From an uncultured Actinomyces sp. (lineage in GTDB: Bacteria > Actinomycetota > Actinomycetes > Actinomycetales > Actinomycetaceae): a stretch of 36,566 bases of DNA. The notes under the pieces were generated by a model, which saw nothing but the letters and a program-made list of their open reading frames with translations, did no database searches and had not been told where the DNA came from. Location of the stretch: the NCBI GenBank assembly GCA_938040725.1, contig CALHZX010000030.1, positions 1 to 36,566 of the forward strand, written 5' to 3'. Numbering within the stretch: position 1 is the first letter of the stretch; each line of letters opens with the position of its first letter. The position numbers were made by a program, and so were the translations under genes. Positions 8,812-16,388 of this stretch are shown in pieces.

Positions 8812-9995
8812 CACGCAACATCAGCACGGCGCGCATGCTCGGCGTCGCGGCCTCGACCCTGGCACTTGCCACGGGAGCCACCGCGCTGCCATCCGGGCCT
8901 GCTCACGCGGCGGACACCATCACCGCCGCCGACCAGCCCTATTTCGCGTACTACCACCTCGACCAGGCGCGCGCGAAAGGCTACACCGGACAGGGCGTCA
9001 CGATCGCAATCCTGGACGGCGAGGTCGACACCAGCGCACCAGAACTAGCAGGCGCTGACATCACGGATAAGTCGCCCTGCACGGTGACGTCAAGCGTCCA
9101 GAGCAAGGAGCACGGAACAGATGTCGCTTCCGTACTCGTTGCCAGGGATTACGGAATTACTCCTCAAGCAAAACTACTGACGTACAGGGTTTCCTACACA
9201 TATGCTGGCGACACTGCGGGAGCAGATTGCAAGGTAGCAGATGGAAATGACAAAGACGATATGCCGTCGCTCATCAACACCGCAATCAACGATGGTGCTC
9301 AAATCATCAGCTTGTCGCTCACCAGCACATCAAGTGGTAATCCCTCGAAGTGGGCCATTGCGCGCGCAATGACCCAGGGCGTCATCGTCGTTGCAGGAGC
9401 AGGAAACCAAGGAAAAGACCAAGGAGGTGAATCCTATGATAGATGGTCTGGTGTTGTCGGTGTCAGTGCCATTGATGTCAATGGGAACCGCCAAGACTAC
9501 TCCTCGTGGGGAGAAGGAGTAGTCAGCGCTGCGGTAGGTGGACCTATCACCGTAAGAAACCTACAGACACAACAAAACGAACAGGCTTTCGGCACCTCGT
9601 TCGCGACTCCCCTCGTCGCTGGTTCTCTCGCGCTCGCCCGACAGAAGTGGCCCCAGGCCACCACGAATCAACTCCTTCAGCTCCTCATTCACACGGGGAC
9701 CAACCCGGACCACACGTGGAATAAGTACACGGGCTACGGCGGCGTCGCGCCCGGCGCGATGGTGAACACCGATCCCAGCCAGTATCCGGACGAGAATCCC
9801 CTCACAAACAAGAGCACAGGTCCAGAACCCACGCCCGAGGAGATCAAGCAGTACACCGACGGTGTGGTCTCTCCCTTTGAGATCGCCTACGACAACTCCT
9901 ACATATACCGGGGTCTGGACGAGAACAAGATCGGCGACAGCCGAAACCCCTACCCGACCCACCTGGGGACCAGCCCGCGCTACCACGGCAAGTAA
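8790..9995 (+). CDS. Secreted S8 subtilase, mycosin-like
   Basis: A 401-residue subtilisin-family serine protease. A signal peptide spans about residues 1-40 (hydrophobic MLGVAASTLALATGA, cleavage near AHA-AD). The catalytic residues are D76 in ILDGEVD, H108 in EHGTDVAS, N206 in GAGNQG and S270 in GTSFATP. ATG 8790 has AAGGA six bases upstream and overlaps the preceding gene by 22 bases; ATG 8805 is the alternative. Mycosins of ESX systems have the same fold but usually end in a membrane anchor, which is absent here. The C-terminal 80 residues are polar (PEPTPEEIK). The stretch 9110-9590 is visibly AT-richer than the rest, suggesting mosaic origin. Confidence 0.85.
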   Translation: MGSPPMVTRNISTARMLGVAASTLALATGATALPSGPAHAADTITAADQPYFAYYHLDQARAKGYTGQGVTIAILDGEVDTSAPELAGADITDKSPCTVTSSVQSKEHGTDVASVLVARDYGITPQAKLLTYRVSYTYAGDTAGADCKVADGNDKDDMPSLINTAINDGAQIISLSLTSTSSGNPSKWAIARAMTQGVIVVAGAGNQGKDQGGESYDRWSGVVGVSAIDVNGNRQDYSSWGEGVVSAAVGGPITVRNLQTQQNEQAFGTSFATPLVAGSLALARQKWPQATTNQLLQLLIHTGTNPDHTWNKYTGYGGVAPGAMVNTDPSQYPDENPLTNKSTGPEPTPEEIKQYTDGVVSPFEIAYDNSYIYRGLDENKIGDSRNPYPTHLGTSPRYHGK

Positions 9996-10126
9996 GCCAA
10001 CGGGAACGCGGGACGTCGGCGCACGTCGAAGGATTCCGAACACCGCGCATCCGGGGTTACGGGACACTACGTGTTGCTGTGTGGCGCTGGTTGTTGCTTG
10101 TGGACCCGCGGTTTTTCTAGGCGCCA

Positions 10127-10148
10127 GGCCCGGCCGTGGGGCCGGGCT
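10127..10148 (+). terminator. Hairpin after the subtilase gene
   Basis: GCCCGGCC and GGCCGGGC (128-135 and 140-147 within 10.1 kb) form a perfect 8-bp stem with a GTGG loop about 130 bases after the stop. No T run follows, so terminator function is tentative. Confidence 0.4.
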
Positions 10149-10258
10149 GCTTGGTGTGCCCGTGGGCGGCCCGCACCGCAAGCTTTGATCGGCGCGCCGT
10201 CTCAAAGCCCGGCCAGGCCCTGCGGCCCCTCCGGCGCCCTCCATGCCGGTGCGGTGGG

Positions 10259-10340
10259 ATTTTGCAGCATTAGAAGCTGGCTGTCGGCGTGTCGCCGGCG
10301 TGCGCGCCCCTCATGGTGCATTTCCCCCGTTTGGTGGTGG
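10259..10340. repeat. Hairpin element shared with island 2
   Basis: A 22-bp core (10281-10302, containing GTCGGCGTGTCGCCGGC) is found exactly, inverted, at 26695-26716. The similarity extends on both sides: TTTGCA...GAAGC on the left and GTGCATTTCCCCCGTTTGG on the right match the reverse complement of the second copy. Confidence 0.7.
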
Positions 10341-10376
10341 TGAGGTCACGGTTCAGGGCGATAAGGCGCCCACATC

Positions 10377-10432
10377 GCAGACCACCTCGGTGAACAACAT
10401 TGAAAATGGGGGTTGCGGCTGAGGTGGTCTGC
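10377..10432. repeat. 12-bp inverted repeat pair
   Basis: GCAGACCACCTC (10377-10388) is perfectly mirrored by GAGGTGGTCTGC (10421-10432) around a 32-base interior. It may be a hairpin or the ends of a very small element. Confidence 0.6.
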
Positions 10433-10470
10433 GTTTTGGACACAACGGTGCACGGCGTGGCATGTAGCTC

Positions 10471-10636
10471 GCACGCGAACCGCTGAATATGCGCGTCAAC
10501 CCCTTGATACGCACGTAAACCACTAGATGTGCGCGTGGGCGGCGCTGCCCACGCGCACATCATCGGGTTAACGTGCGAGGTGTCGCACCCACGCGCATGT
10601 CATCGGGCCCACGTGCGCATTAGCGGGCCCACGTCT
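10471..10636. repeat. 20-bp-unit array around a 26-bp palindrome (array A)
   Basis: There are three left-facing 20-bp units (10471, 10491, 10511), for example GCGCGTCAACCCCTTGATAC. A 26-bp dyad follows (10531-10556, GCGCGTGGGC to GCCCACGCGC). Then come four right-facing units (10557, 10577, 10597, 10617), for example ATGTCATCGGGCCCACGTGC. Left units are the reverse complement type of right units. Array B at 26355-26520 has the same architecture. Confidence 0.8.
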
Positions 10637-10692
10637 GCGGCGAAGAGCGCAGGCAGCTGGCACACCTCGGCACACGGAACGCGACAGCACAC

Positions 10693-10730
10693 ACTCGAAG
10701 GGGCCGACCATAAGGCCGACCCCTTCGAGT
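10693..10730. terminator. Hairpin beyond the tad operon
   Basis: ACTCGAAGGGG (10693-10703) pairs perfectly with CCCCTTCGAGT (10720-10730) over a 16-base loop that itself repeats GGCCGACC. It lies about 150 bases beyond the last tad-cluster stop, so it could end that transcript. Confidence 0.45.
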
Positions 10731-10876
10731 ATCCCATCAACACAGTGCAAGTCTTCCGATGCGCTCCCTTTCTTGGCTCACCCTTTGTGGGTGTCGCCCT
10801 TGGCTTGATGACTATTAATGTAGGGACCCCACCTGTGGGAACCATTGAACGAAGCTGGCAATTTCCTGAGGATTTC

Positions 10877-11305
10877 TCAGCCTCCGGGTCCGGCTCGCGC
10901 CTTCGCGCGCAGGATCGTTGATATCCCAGCGATTCTGACGCTGTGCGTGACAACGACAAGGCAATCACTGTCGCGTACTTCACAGGACTGGATCCCCACT
11001 CCGTTCGCCTCACTGACGGAGGAGGCTGCCACGCATGGGCGTTCTCCCACGTCCTCCCAGGGCGCCGTTGCCGAATGTTCGGCCCCCGCTAAGGCAGCCA
11101 GGTCGGCGACGGCCTGCAGGCGCGCCTGCTCGCGGTGCGCGGCGCCCACCCCACCGAGGACCACAGCGAGCGCGAGCGCCAGAACGATCAGGGCTACGGT
11201 GTTGACGGTCCCCGATCCTTCCTCGCCGCAACGGTCGCCGGTACACCTATCCGCGACAGCCCGTCCAGGCACAGCTGCACGCGGGGCTGTCGGTTCAAGC
11301 GTCAC
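10877..11305 (-). CDS. TadE-like pseudopilin (helicase/secretion neighbourhood type)
   Basis: A 142-residue single-span protein. After a short N-terminus comes GSGTVNTVALIVLALALAV, a membrane helix preceded by Gly/Glu residues as in pseudopilins. It then has EQARLQAVADLAALAGA, the hallmark of TadE/TadG-like proteins. The start GTG 11305 overlaps the preceding stop (GTGA) and has GGGGGA about seven bases upstream. It is the last gene of the tad cluster and corresponds in position to M. tuberculosis Rv3654c. The likely role is a minor pilin or assembly factor at the membrane. Two cysteines in the C-terminal half could form an extracellular disulfide. Confidence 0.8.
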   Translation of the reverse strand: MTLEPTAPRAAVPGRAVADRCTGDRCGEEGSGTVNTVALIVLALALAVVLGGVGAAHREQARLQAVADLAALAGAEHSATAPWEDVGERPCVAASSVSEANGVGIQSCEVRDSDCLVVVTHSVRIAGISTILRAKARAGPGG

Positions 11306-11640
11306 GGCAGGTCCCCCTCGTCGATAGTGGTCACCGAGCATCGAGCCACGCCCCCAACCCAACCGGCGGCGCCGCGGTAGGGGGCGGTGCCGGTGACGCT
11401 CACCCACCCGCCGGAGCGCGAGACCGCGTAGGAGCCGGGGGCGTACGCGGCCGATGCCGCCGCCCGCGGATCCTCCTGCCCGATCGAGGCGGCCCTCGCC
11501 CCCTCGCGCACTGCCTGGCACAGGGATGCTCCGGTCATCCCGGCCTGCGCGGCGGCGACGATGACGCCGACAACGAGGGTGACGGCGACGAAACCGATGG
11601 CGTGTTCGACGGTGACGTATCCGTGCTCGTCGCTGTTCAT
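11302..11640 (-). CDS. TadE-family pseudopilin
   Basis: A 112-residue protein starting MNSDEHGYVTVEHAIGFVAV. The Gly-Tyr-Val-Thr-Val-Glu stretch followed by a hydrophobic helix is the TadE/prepilin type N-terminus, with the conserved Glu five residues after the Gly. The remainder is a small extracellular domain with cysteines in SLCQAVREGAR and ARCSV. ATG 11640 overlaps the Flp stop (ATGA), indicating translational coupling. It belongs to the Flp pilus cluster, with a likely minor pilin role. It matches the position of M. tuberculosis Rv3655c. Confidence 0.82.
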   Translation of the reverse strand: MNSDEHGYVTVEHAIGFVAVTLVVGVIVAAAQAGMTGASLCQAVREGARAASIGQEDPRAAASAAYAPGSYAVSRSGGWVSVTGTAPYRGAAGWVGGVARCSVTTIDEGDLP

Positions 11641-11912
11641 CGGGTGCTGAGCGCCTCCTGGATGATGGATTCCAGGGCGGCGCGCACGGCGTCCGATTTG
11701 AGGATCACGATGAGGAGTCCCGCAAATCCTGCGGCCGCGATGGTCCCGATCGCGTACTCGACGGTCGTGGCTCCCTCTTCCGGGTCGGCCGGGTCTGTGG
11801 CAGCGTCCCCACCCCGACCCGCCGTCAGGTGATGGACCGTATCCTGCAGGGCGCTCAACGCAGCGAGCTGCGCGCGCGTGGCCACGGATTCGATTCTGTC
11901 GATAATCATCAT
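11637..11912 (-). CDS. Flp-type pilin (DUF4244 family)
   Basis: A 91-residue protein with an unusually long leader of about 47 residues, then EEGATTVEYAIGTIAAAGFAG, the prepilin cleavage/helix signature (Gly, then Thr-Val-Glu-Tyr). One membrane helix follows and about 15 residues complete it. It is likely the major Flp pilin subunit, cleaved by a prepilin peptidase that is not encoded in this window. Start ATG 11912 has AAAGGA upstream. A promoter region with two TTATCCACA boxes lies in the 130-base gap after TadB-TadC, so the pilin can be transcribed separately from the assembly genes. Confidence 0.85.
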   Translation of the reverse strand: MMIIDRIESVATRAQLAALSALQDTVHHLTAGRGGDAATDPADPEEGATTVEYAIGTIAAAGFAGLLIVILKSDAVRAALESIIQEALSTR

Positions 11913-11984
11913 TGATCTGTCCTTTCATCTGCGCGCCTATCGACGCGTGTGGCCAGTGTGCGCGCCACACCTGCCCCGATTCCA

Positions 11985-12040
11985 TGTGGATTCGGACCCC
12001 TGTGGATAACTCACGAGCGCCACAAAGCCCTGTGGATAAC
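11985..12040 (-). promoter_or_regulatory. TTATCCACAGGG boxes, 30-bp period
   Basis: Read on the minus strand, GTTATCCACAGGG occurs at 12001-12013-equivalent (plus TGTGGATAA at 12001-12009) and again at 12031-12039, exactly 30 bp apart. A weaker TGTGGATTC lies at 11985. They lie 89 bases upstream of the pilin start. The word matches a DnaA box, but the spacing and promoter location suggest a shared operator (see also 15488 and 34034). Confidence 0.65.
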
Positions 12041-12042
12041 AC

Positions 12043-13305
12043 CTACATGTCGAGGCCACCAGTGAGGGTGGCGAGCAGGGGCGCAATCCCGAGCGCGAGG
12101 AATGCGGGGAGGAAGCAGGCGCCCAGTGGCCCGACGAGTCGGACGCTGAGTTCTTCGGCGCGTGTTTTCGCCTCCGCCAGGCGGGCCCGGCGTTCCCACG
12201 AGGCGCTGCGAGCGAGCATCGTCTCGGGCGCGTTTCCGCTGGTCCAGGACGATTCGAGGGCGTCGCGCAGCGGGTGCGCCCACTCCGGGGTCTCTTCCCA
12301 GGCCTCGTCCCATGGGACGCCTAGCCTCAGGGCCTGGGCCGTCCACGCGAGGGATTCACGCGCGCAGGCAGCGGCCAGGGCGTCGAGGACGCGCGGGATC
12401 GCGGCCCCACAGGCGAGGCCGGCGGCGACGAGGTCGCAGGCCAGGGCGGGGTCAGTGTCCTCGTCGACAGATCGGGCCCGCGCGAGGATCCGGCGGCACA
12501 AGGCGATGCCGACCACCCAGGCGGCCGCGCCAAACAGCGCGCAGATTCTCCCGACGGTCACTCCCGTGTAGAACTGCCAGGGCGAGGCGCCCAGGGCGAG
12601 CGCGCTCACGATTCCGATGAGGGGAAGCGCGGCGAGGACTCGCGCGGACATGAGGGGACCAGCGGAGGCGACGCGGCGCGCTTCCGCGACGGCCTGGGCG
12701 TCATCGATACTGTCCCCGATGGCGTCGAGGATGTCGGCCATGGGTGCGCCGAGGCCGTGGCTGAATCGGCAGGCCAGGGCGACGGAGGCGGCGGTGCGAC
12801 GAGCGGCCGCGTCTGGGGCCCGGGCGCGCAAGGGGAGCTCCCACCGCGGCGGCTGTCGCGCCCATTCGTCGAGGATGGGCGGGTAGGACGCGCTTTCAGG
12901 CACGATTGCGCCCGCACCGATGCGCGCGAGGGAGTCCGACCAGGCTCGCCGCGTCGGAGTTCCCGCGCGCAGCCGCGTCGCCACCTCGGCGACCAGGAGG
13001 GAGAGCTCGCGCGCCTGAGGCACGCCGCAGGCGCGCCCTCGATGCCTCCCACTTTCTCCCCCGTCCGCGCGTGTGCGCAGTCGGCGCATCCACGCGCGTT
13101 CGGCGGATTGACGAGAACTAGCAGGGCGCATCCACGCGCGCACGATGCGACGCTCGTGCACGCCACGTACGACGGCCGCGAGCGCACGACACACAAGCAT
13201 GAGCGTGCACAGCACAAGCACGCACGCAAGCGCGCGATCGGCCGAGCGCTCCACGACGTCGCGACCGCCACCGAAAACAGCCATCCATCCGCCACCCCAC
13301 CTCAT
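12043..13305 (-). CDS. Fused TadB-TadC inner-membrane platform protein
   Basis: A 420-residue protein. Residues 1-75 hold one membrane segment and an Arg-rich linker. Around 170-215 and again around 300-370 are two type II secretion F-like cytoplasmic helical units. Paired membrane helices follow each (ARVLAALPLIGIVSALALG with the next segment, and the C-terminal LVGPLGACFLPAFLALGIAPLL). In many actinobacteria TadB and TadC are separate genes, each with one unit; here a single uninterrupted frame covers both. ATG 13305 overlaps the CpaF stop (ATGA). The role is the membrane platform for Flp pilus assembly, driven by the neighbouring CpaF ATPase. Confidence 0.8.
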   Translation of the reverse strand: MRWGGGWMAVFGGGRDVVERSADRALACVLVLCTLMLVCRALAAVVRGVHERRIVRAWMRPASSRQSAERAWMRRLRTRADGGESGRHRGRACGVPQARELSLLVAEVATRLRAGTPTRRAWSDSLARIGAGAIVPESASYPPILDEWARQPPRWELPLRARAPDAAARRTAASVALACRFSHGLGAPMADILDAIGDSIDDAQAVAEARRVASAGPLMSARVLAALPLIGIVSALALGASPWQFYTGVTVGRICALFGAAAWVVGIALCRRILARARSVDEDTDPALACDLVAAGLACGAAIPRVLDALAAACARESLAWTAQALRLGVPWDEAWEETPEWAHPLRDALESSWTSGNAPETMLARSASWERRARLAEAKTRAEELSVRLVGPLGACFLPAFLALGIAPLLATLTGGLDM

Positions 13306-14414
13306 AGTCCGGCCTTTCGAGCCAGGGACGCCCAGGCCTCGTGAGTGGTCACCTGTCCTGAGGCTGTGGCGCTGAGCGCGAGCGCGCACTCGAGTGGACC
13401 GCGAGCGCGCGTCAGTACCCCGACCTCGGATACCCAGCGGTGCCCGCACGGGGATCGTCGCATGTGGAGGACGGCGTTGAAGGCGCTGGCGGCCTGGGCG
13501 GAGACGGCTTTCTCGCCCATGCCGGCGAGCGCACCGAGGGCGTTCAGACGCGCGGGCACCTCTCGCGCCCCGTTCGCGTGGATGGTCGCCCAGCCGCCGT
13601 CGTGTCCCGTGTTGAGGGCGGTCAGGACGTCGCGCACTTCGGGGCCTCGGCATTCCCCCAGGACGAGGCGGTCGGGGCGCATGCGCATGGCCGCGCGCAC
13701 GAGGTCGGACAGGGTGACGGCTCCTCGCCCCTCGACGTTTGGCTTGCGTTCGAGGAGGTGGACGCAGTGCGGGTGGGTGGGGGCGACCTCGGCGACCTCC
13801 TCGATGCACACGATGCGCTCGCTGGAGGGGACGAGGGAGAGGGCGGCGCTCAGGAGCGTGGTTTTGCCACTGCCGGTGGCGCCGGAGACGAGGACGTTGG
13901 CGCGCGAGGCGACGAGCGCTCGCAGGAGCGGGCCGAGCGCGCCGGGCAGTGTCCCGCAGGCTTCGAGATCCGCGATCCCCAGCCGACGCGTGCCGAGCAC
14001 GCGCAGGGAGATGAGCGTTCCCGACCCGGAGACGGGTGGCAGGACCGCGTGCAGGCGGACGCCGCCGGGCAGGGTGCCATCGGCGATGGGGCTGGCGTCG
14101 TCGAGGCGCGCCCCGCACGCGCTCGCCAGCCGGATCGCTGCGTGGCGGGCGTCGGCCTCGTCGTGGATGCCGACGTCGACGCGCGCGAGACCGCCTCCTC
14201 GCTCGGCCCACGCGTGAGCGCCGTTGATGAGCACGTCGGTGACGTCGGGGTCGTCGAGGAGGTGCGCGAGGGGCGGGTCCATCCCGCGCTGCCGGGCACG
14301 CAGGGTTTCGAGTGCGACGGCGGCCTCGCGCGCGCCACACCCGGGTCGAGACGTGTCGGCGATCACCCCGGCGGGGGCGGTACCGCGGGCGAGGAGTCGC
14401 AGGGCGCTACGCAC
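13302..14414 (-). CDS. CpaF/TadA-type pilus assembly ATPase
   Basis: A 370-residue secretion ATPase of the type II/IV superfamily. Walker A GATGSGKT is at 178-185, a Walker B-like ERIVCIEEVAEV follows, and a His-box region carries GECRGPEV and NTGHDGGWATIHAN. GTG 14414 was chosen because GGAGG lies six bases upstream and it overlaps the CpaE-like stop by 8 bases. The open frame further 5' is composed of Cys/Arg-rich sequence antisense-like to the upstream gene. It provides energy for Flp pilus extension at the cytoplasmic membrane and matches the heli_sec ATPase type of actinobacteria. Confidence 0.9.
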   Translation of the reverse strand: MRSALRLLARGTAPAGVIADTSRPGCGAREAAVALETLRARQRGMDPPLAHLLDDPDVTDVLINGAHAWAERGGGLARVDVGIHDEADARHAAIRLASACGARLDDASPIADGTLPGGVRLHAVLPPVSGSGTLISLRVLGTRRLGIADLEACGTLPGALGPLLRALVASRANVLVSGATGSGKTTLLSAALSLVPSSERIVCIEEVAEVAPTHPHCVHLLERKPNVEGRGAVTLSDLVRAAMRMRPDRLVLGECRGPEVRDVLTALNTGHDGGWATIHANGAREVPARLNALGALAGMGEKAVSAQAASAFNAVLHMRRSPCGHRWVSEVGVLTRARGPLECALALSATASGQVTTHEAWASLARKAGL

Positions 14415-15435
14415 GGGCCACCTCCAGGCGCACAGTCTCGTCGCGGGCGAGGGAACGCCCACACAGGGGCGTCGGCTCGAGGGAGGCGAGGGCCCGGCGC
14501 AGAGCACGCAGATCCCGACCCGGTCGCGTCGGCGCGCGCAGGATCGGGCGCGGCGCACACGCGGACAGCCCCGGGCTACGCCTGCCGCGACCAGCCGACA
14601 CAAGCGTGATCGCGGGGCACGGCGGTGGATGACAGGCCAGGCTCGCGGCCATCGCCGCGGCTCCCTCCAGGTCTGGGCGGGTCACGAGGATGAGAGCGTT
14701 CGCGTGAACGGCGGACGCGCAGCGCGCAGCCCGCTCATCCCATCGTCCCGCGTCCACGATGAGGGGAGCGTGCAGGGACCGGCAGGCGGCGGCGACGCGC
14801 GGGTCGTCCGCGCTGGCACCGCCGCGCGCGTCCCCGACGAGGGCCCGCACTCCACTCAGGGTGGGCAGGTGATCGCGCAGCGACGGCAGATACGAGTCCT
14901 CAGAGGCGTCCAGATCCGCCCACCGCACGCCGGGGACATCGCATTCGGGGGCGCGAGCAAACCCGGGCACGGCCCCGGACGCATCGACGACGACCACGCG
15001 CCGCGCGCTCCCGCGTTCACGACGGCTCGCCCGACGCAACCAGCGTGCACGCAAACCGCGCCGACACCCACGCTCCCCGGCCAGCAGACGCACGACGTTC
15101 GTCGTACCCACCCCGCCGCAGATCCCGGCGACCACCCACACCGCGCTTGGCATTGCCCACCGGTGGCAGGCCTCGGCGATGAGGGAGACGAGGAGGGCCG
15201 TGTCCCCGGGCAGACTCACCTGCCCCTCTCCGCCGACGCGCACGCAGGGCACGCCGACGGGCACTGGCGCGCCTGGCGATGCGAGGACCAGCACCGCGCG
15301 GGCCGGGTTCGAGCACACCCGCGCCCCGGCGAGTTCCACCGCGTCGCGGGCGCATTCCAGGTCGGGCGGTGCGAGGCCGACGAGGGCGACGGGCCCCCGA
15401 TTCTTCGCATCGTGCGTCTCATCATGCATGTCCAT
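14407..15435 (-). CDS. CpaE/TadZ-like (Ssd-type) MinD-fold protein
   Basis: A 342-residue protein matching the helicase/secretion neighbourhood CpaE-like family (M. tuberculosis Ssd). An N-terminal receiver-like region precedes VVAGICGGVGTTNVVRLLA. This sits where MinD-type proteins have KGGxGKT, but both lysines are replaced (C and T), so ATP hydrolysis is doubtful. Later there are VVVVDASG and LILVTRPDLEGAAA, typical of the fold. It heads the minus-strand tad cluster and probably localises the pilus machinery. The start is uncertain: ATG 15435 has no strong RBS, and another ATG lies at 15429. Confidence 0.75.
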   Translation of the reverse strand: MDMHDETHDAKNRGPVALVGLAPPDLECARDAVELAGARVCSNPARAVLVLASPGAPVPVGVPCVRVGGEGQVSLPGDTALLVSLIAEACHRWAMPSAVWVVAGICGGVGTTNVVRLLAGERGCRRGLRARWLRRASRRERGSARRVVVVDASGAVPGFARAPECDVPGVRWADLDASEDSYLPSLRDHLPTLSGVRALVGDARGGASADDPRVAAACRSLHAPLIVDAGRWDERAARCASAVHANALILVTRPDLEGAAAMAASLACHPPPCPAITLVSAGRGRRSPGLSACAPRPILRAPTRPGRDLRALRRALASLEPTPLCGRSLARDETVRLEVARA

Positions 15436-15487
15436 GCAGCTACGCTGCGCCTGAGGGAACCCTTCCGTCTACCCCTGCGCGCGCCCC

Positions 15488-15556
15488 TGTGGACAACGCA
15501 GACTCGAAATGCCACCCTGTGCATAGAAGGGGCCCGACGGAGGACCCTGTGGATTG
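15488..15556 (-). promoter_or_regulatory. Three TGTGGA-type boxes, 30-bp period
   Basis: CCCTGTGGACAA (box at 15488), CCCTGTGCATAG (15518) and CCCTGTGGATTG (15548) are spaced exactly 30 bp. They lie in the gap between the divergent CpaE-like and HAD phosphatase genes, 53 bases or more upstream of the CpaE-like start. The boxes are more degenerate than those at 12001 and 34034. Confidence 0.55.
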
Positions 15557-15577
15557 AGCCAACGTTGGAGTAGACGC

Positions 15578-16348
15578 ATGGTACGCGCGGCCTTTTTCGA
15601 TCTGGATAAAACGATTCTCGACACGTCCTCGAACGTGGCGCTCTCGGGACCGTTCATCGAGGCCGGGCTCATGAACCGACGCACCGCGATCACCTCCGTC
15701 CTCGTGCAGCTGCCCTACCTACTCACGGGAGCTGACGAATCGCGCATGGAGCAGATGGCGCAGGCGCTGGGGCGCATGGGACGCGGCTGGAACGCCGCAT
15801 TCCTCGAGGCCACAGTCGAGGATGCCCTTGAGCGCACGATCCAGCCCGTCTGCTACGCGCAGGCTCTCGCGCGCATCGAGGCGCACAAGCACGCGGGCGA
15901 CGTCGTCGTCATCGCGTCGGCCTCGGTCGAGCAGGTGGTGCGCCCGATCGCCCACATGCTGGGGGCGGATGAGGTCCTCGCCTCGCGGGCGTCCCTCGAC
16001 GAGGACGGGTGCTTCACGGGCGAGATCACGCACTTTAACCAGGCTCAGGGCAAGGCGGACGCCTGCGAGGCCCTGGCTCGCGCGCGCGGCTGGGACCTGT
16101 CGGAGTGTTCGGCGTACTCAGATTCGGTGTCGGACGCGCCGCTCCTGCGCCTCGTCGGCCACCCCTACGCGGTCAACCCGGACCGCGGTCTGCGCGACAT
16201 GGCGCAGCGCGAGGGCTGGCCCACGCTCACCTTCACGTCCACGGTGCGCGTGTTGCCGCGCGAGGTCCCAACCCCCGCGAAGGTCGCGGTTCCCTTCCTT
16301 GCTGGTGTCGCCGTGGGTGCGGCGGCTTGCGCGCTCCTGCGCCGCTAA
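15578..16348 (+). CDS. HAD-IB (SerB-like) phosphatase with C-terminal membrane segment
   Basis: A 256-residue HAD-superfamily protein. Motif I is FFDLDKT with nucleophile D8 and D10. Motif II is the Ser/Thr in VVIASAS, and the late acidic motif is YSDSVSDAPLL. The last 20 residues are hydrophobic (VPFLAGVAVGAAACALL), suggesting a membrane tail anchor. ATG 15578 has GGAG eight bases upstream. The family includes SerB and lysophosphatidate-type phosphatases; the substrate is not resolved. It lies divergent to the tad cluster, as M. tuberculosis Rv3661 does. Confidence 0.85.
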   Translation: MVRAAFFDLDKTILDTSSNVALSGPFIEAGLMNRRTAITSVLVQLPYLLTGADESRMEQMAQALGRMGRGWNAAFLEATVEDALERTIQPVCYAQALARIEAHKHAGDVVVIASASVEQVVRPIAHMLGADEVLASRASLDEDGCFTGEITHFNQAQGKADACEALARARGWDLSECSAYSDSVSDAPLLRLVGHPYAVNPDRGLRDMAQREGWPTLTFTSTVRVLPREVPTPAKVAVPFLAGVAVGAAACALLRR

Positions 16349-16388
16349 CACGAGCGCAGATTGGACGGATCGCGCGGATCGAGCAGAT

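Larger units (their letters stand above)
9996..10876. other. Gene-free repeat island 1
   Basis: No convincing gene lies between the subtilase and the end of the tad operon. It begins near 10049 with CCGGGGTTACGGGACACTAC, which recurs in near-identical form at 26146 in repeat island 2. Then come a GC hairpin (10127-10148), a hairpin element (10259-10340), an inverted pair (10377-10432), a 20-bp-unit array (10471-10636) and another hairpin (10693-10730). I see nothing structured in 10740-10876. Confidence 0.65.

Noticed and set aside
10471..10636. CRISPR array
   Set aside because: The 20-bp units are contiguous, carry no separate spacers, and flip orientation around a central palindrome; no cas genes are present.
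10529..10921. Plus-strand open frame of 130 residues in island 1
   Set aside because: It starts inside array A and overlaps the end of the tad operon; no family features.
12001..12039. Replication origin from DnaA-box-like words
   Set aside because: Only two exact boxes, no dnaA/dnaN/parAB context, no AT-rich unwinding region, and similar 30-bp pairs occur at other promoters.
13306..14340. 5' extension of the TadB-TadC frame through the CpaF gene
   Set aside because: The extension is Arg/Pro/His-rich and overlaps a clear CpaF ATPase; ATG 13305 in an ATGA overlap is the sensible start.
15436..15577. 6C-type small RNA between the CpaE-like and HAD genes, as in mycobacteria
   Set aside because: No pair of C-rich hairpin loops is visible; only the 30-bp-spaced TGTGGA boxes are seen.
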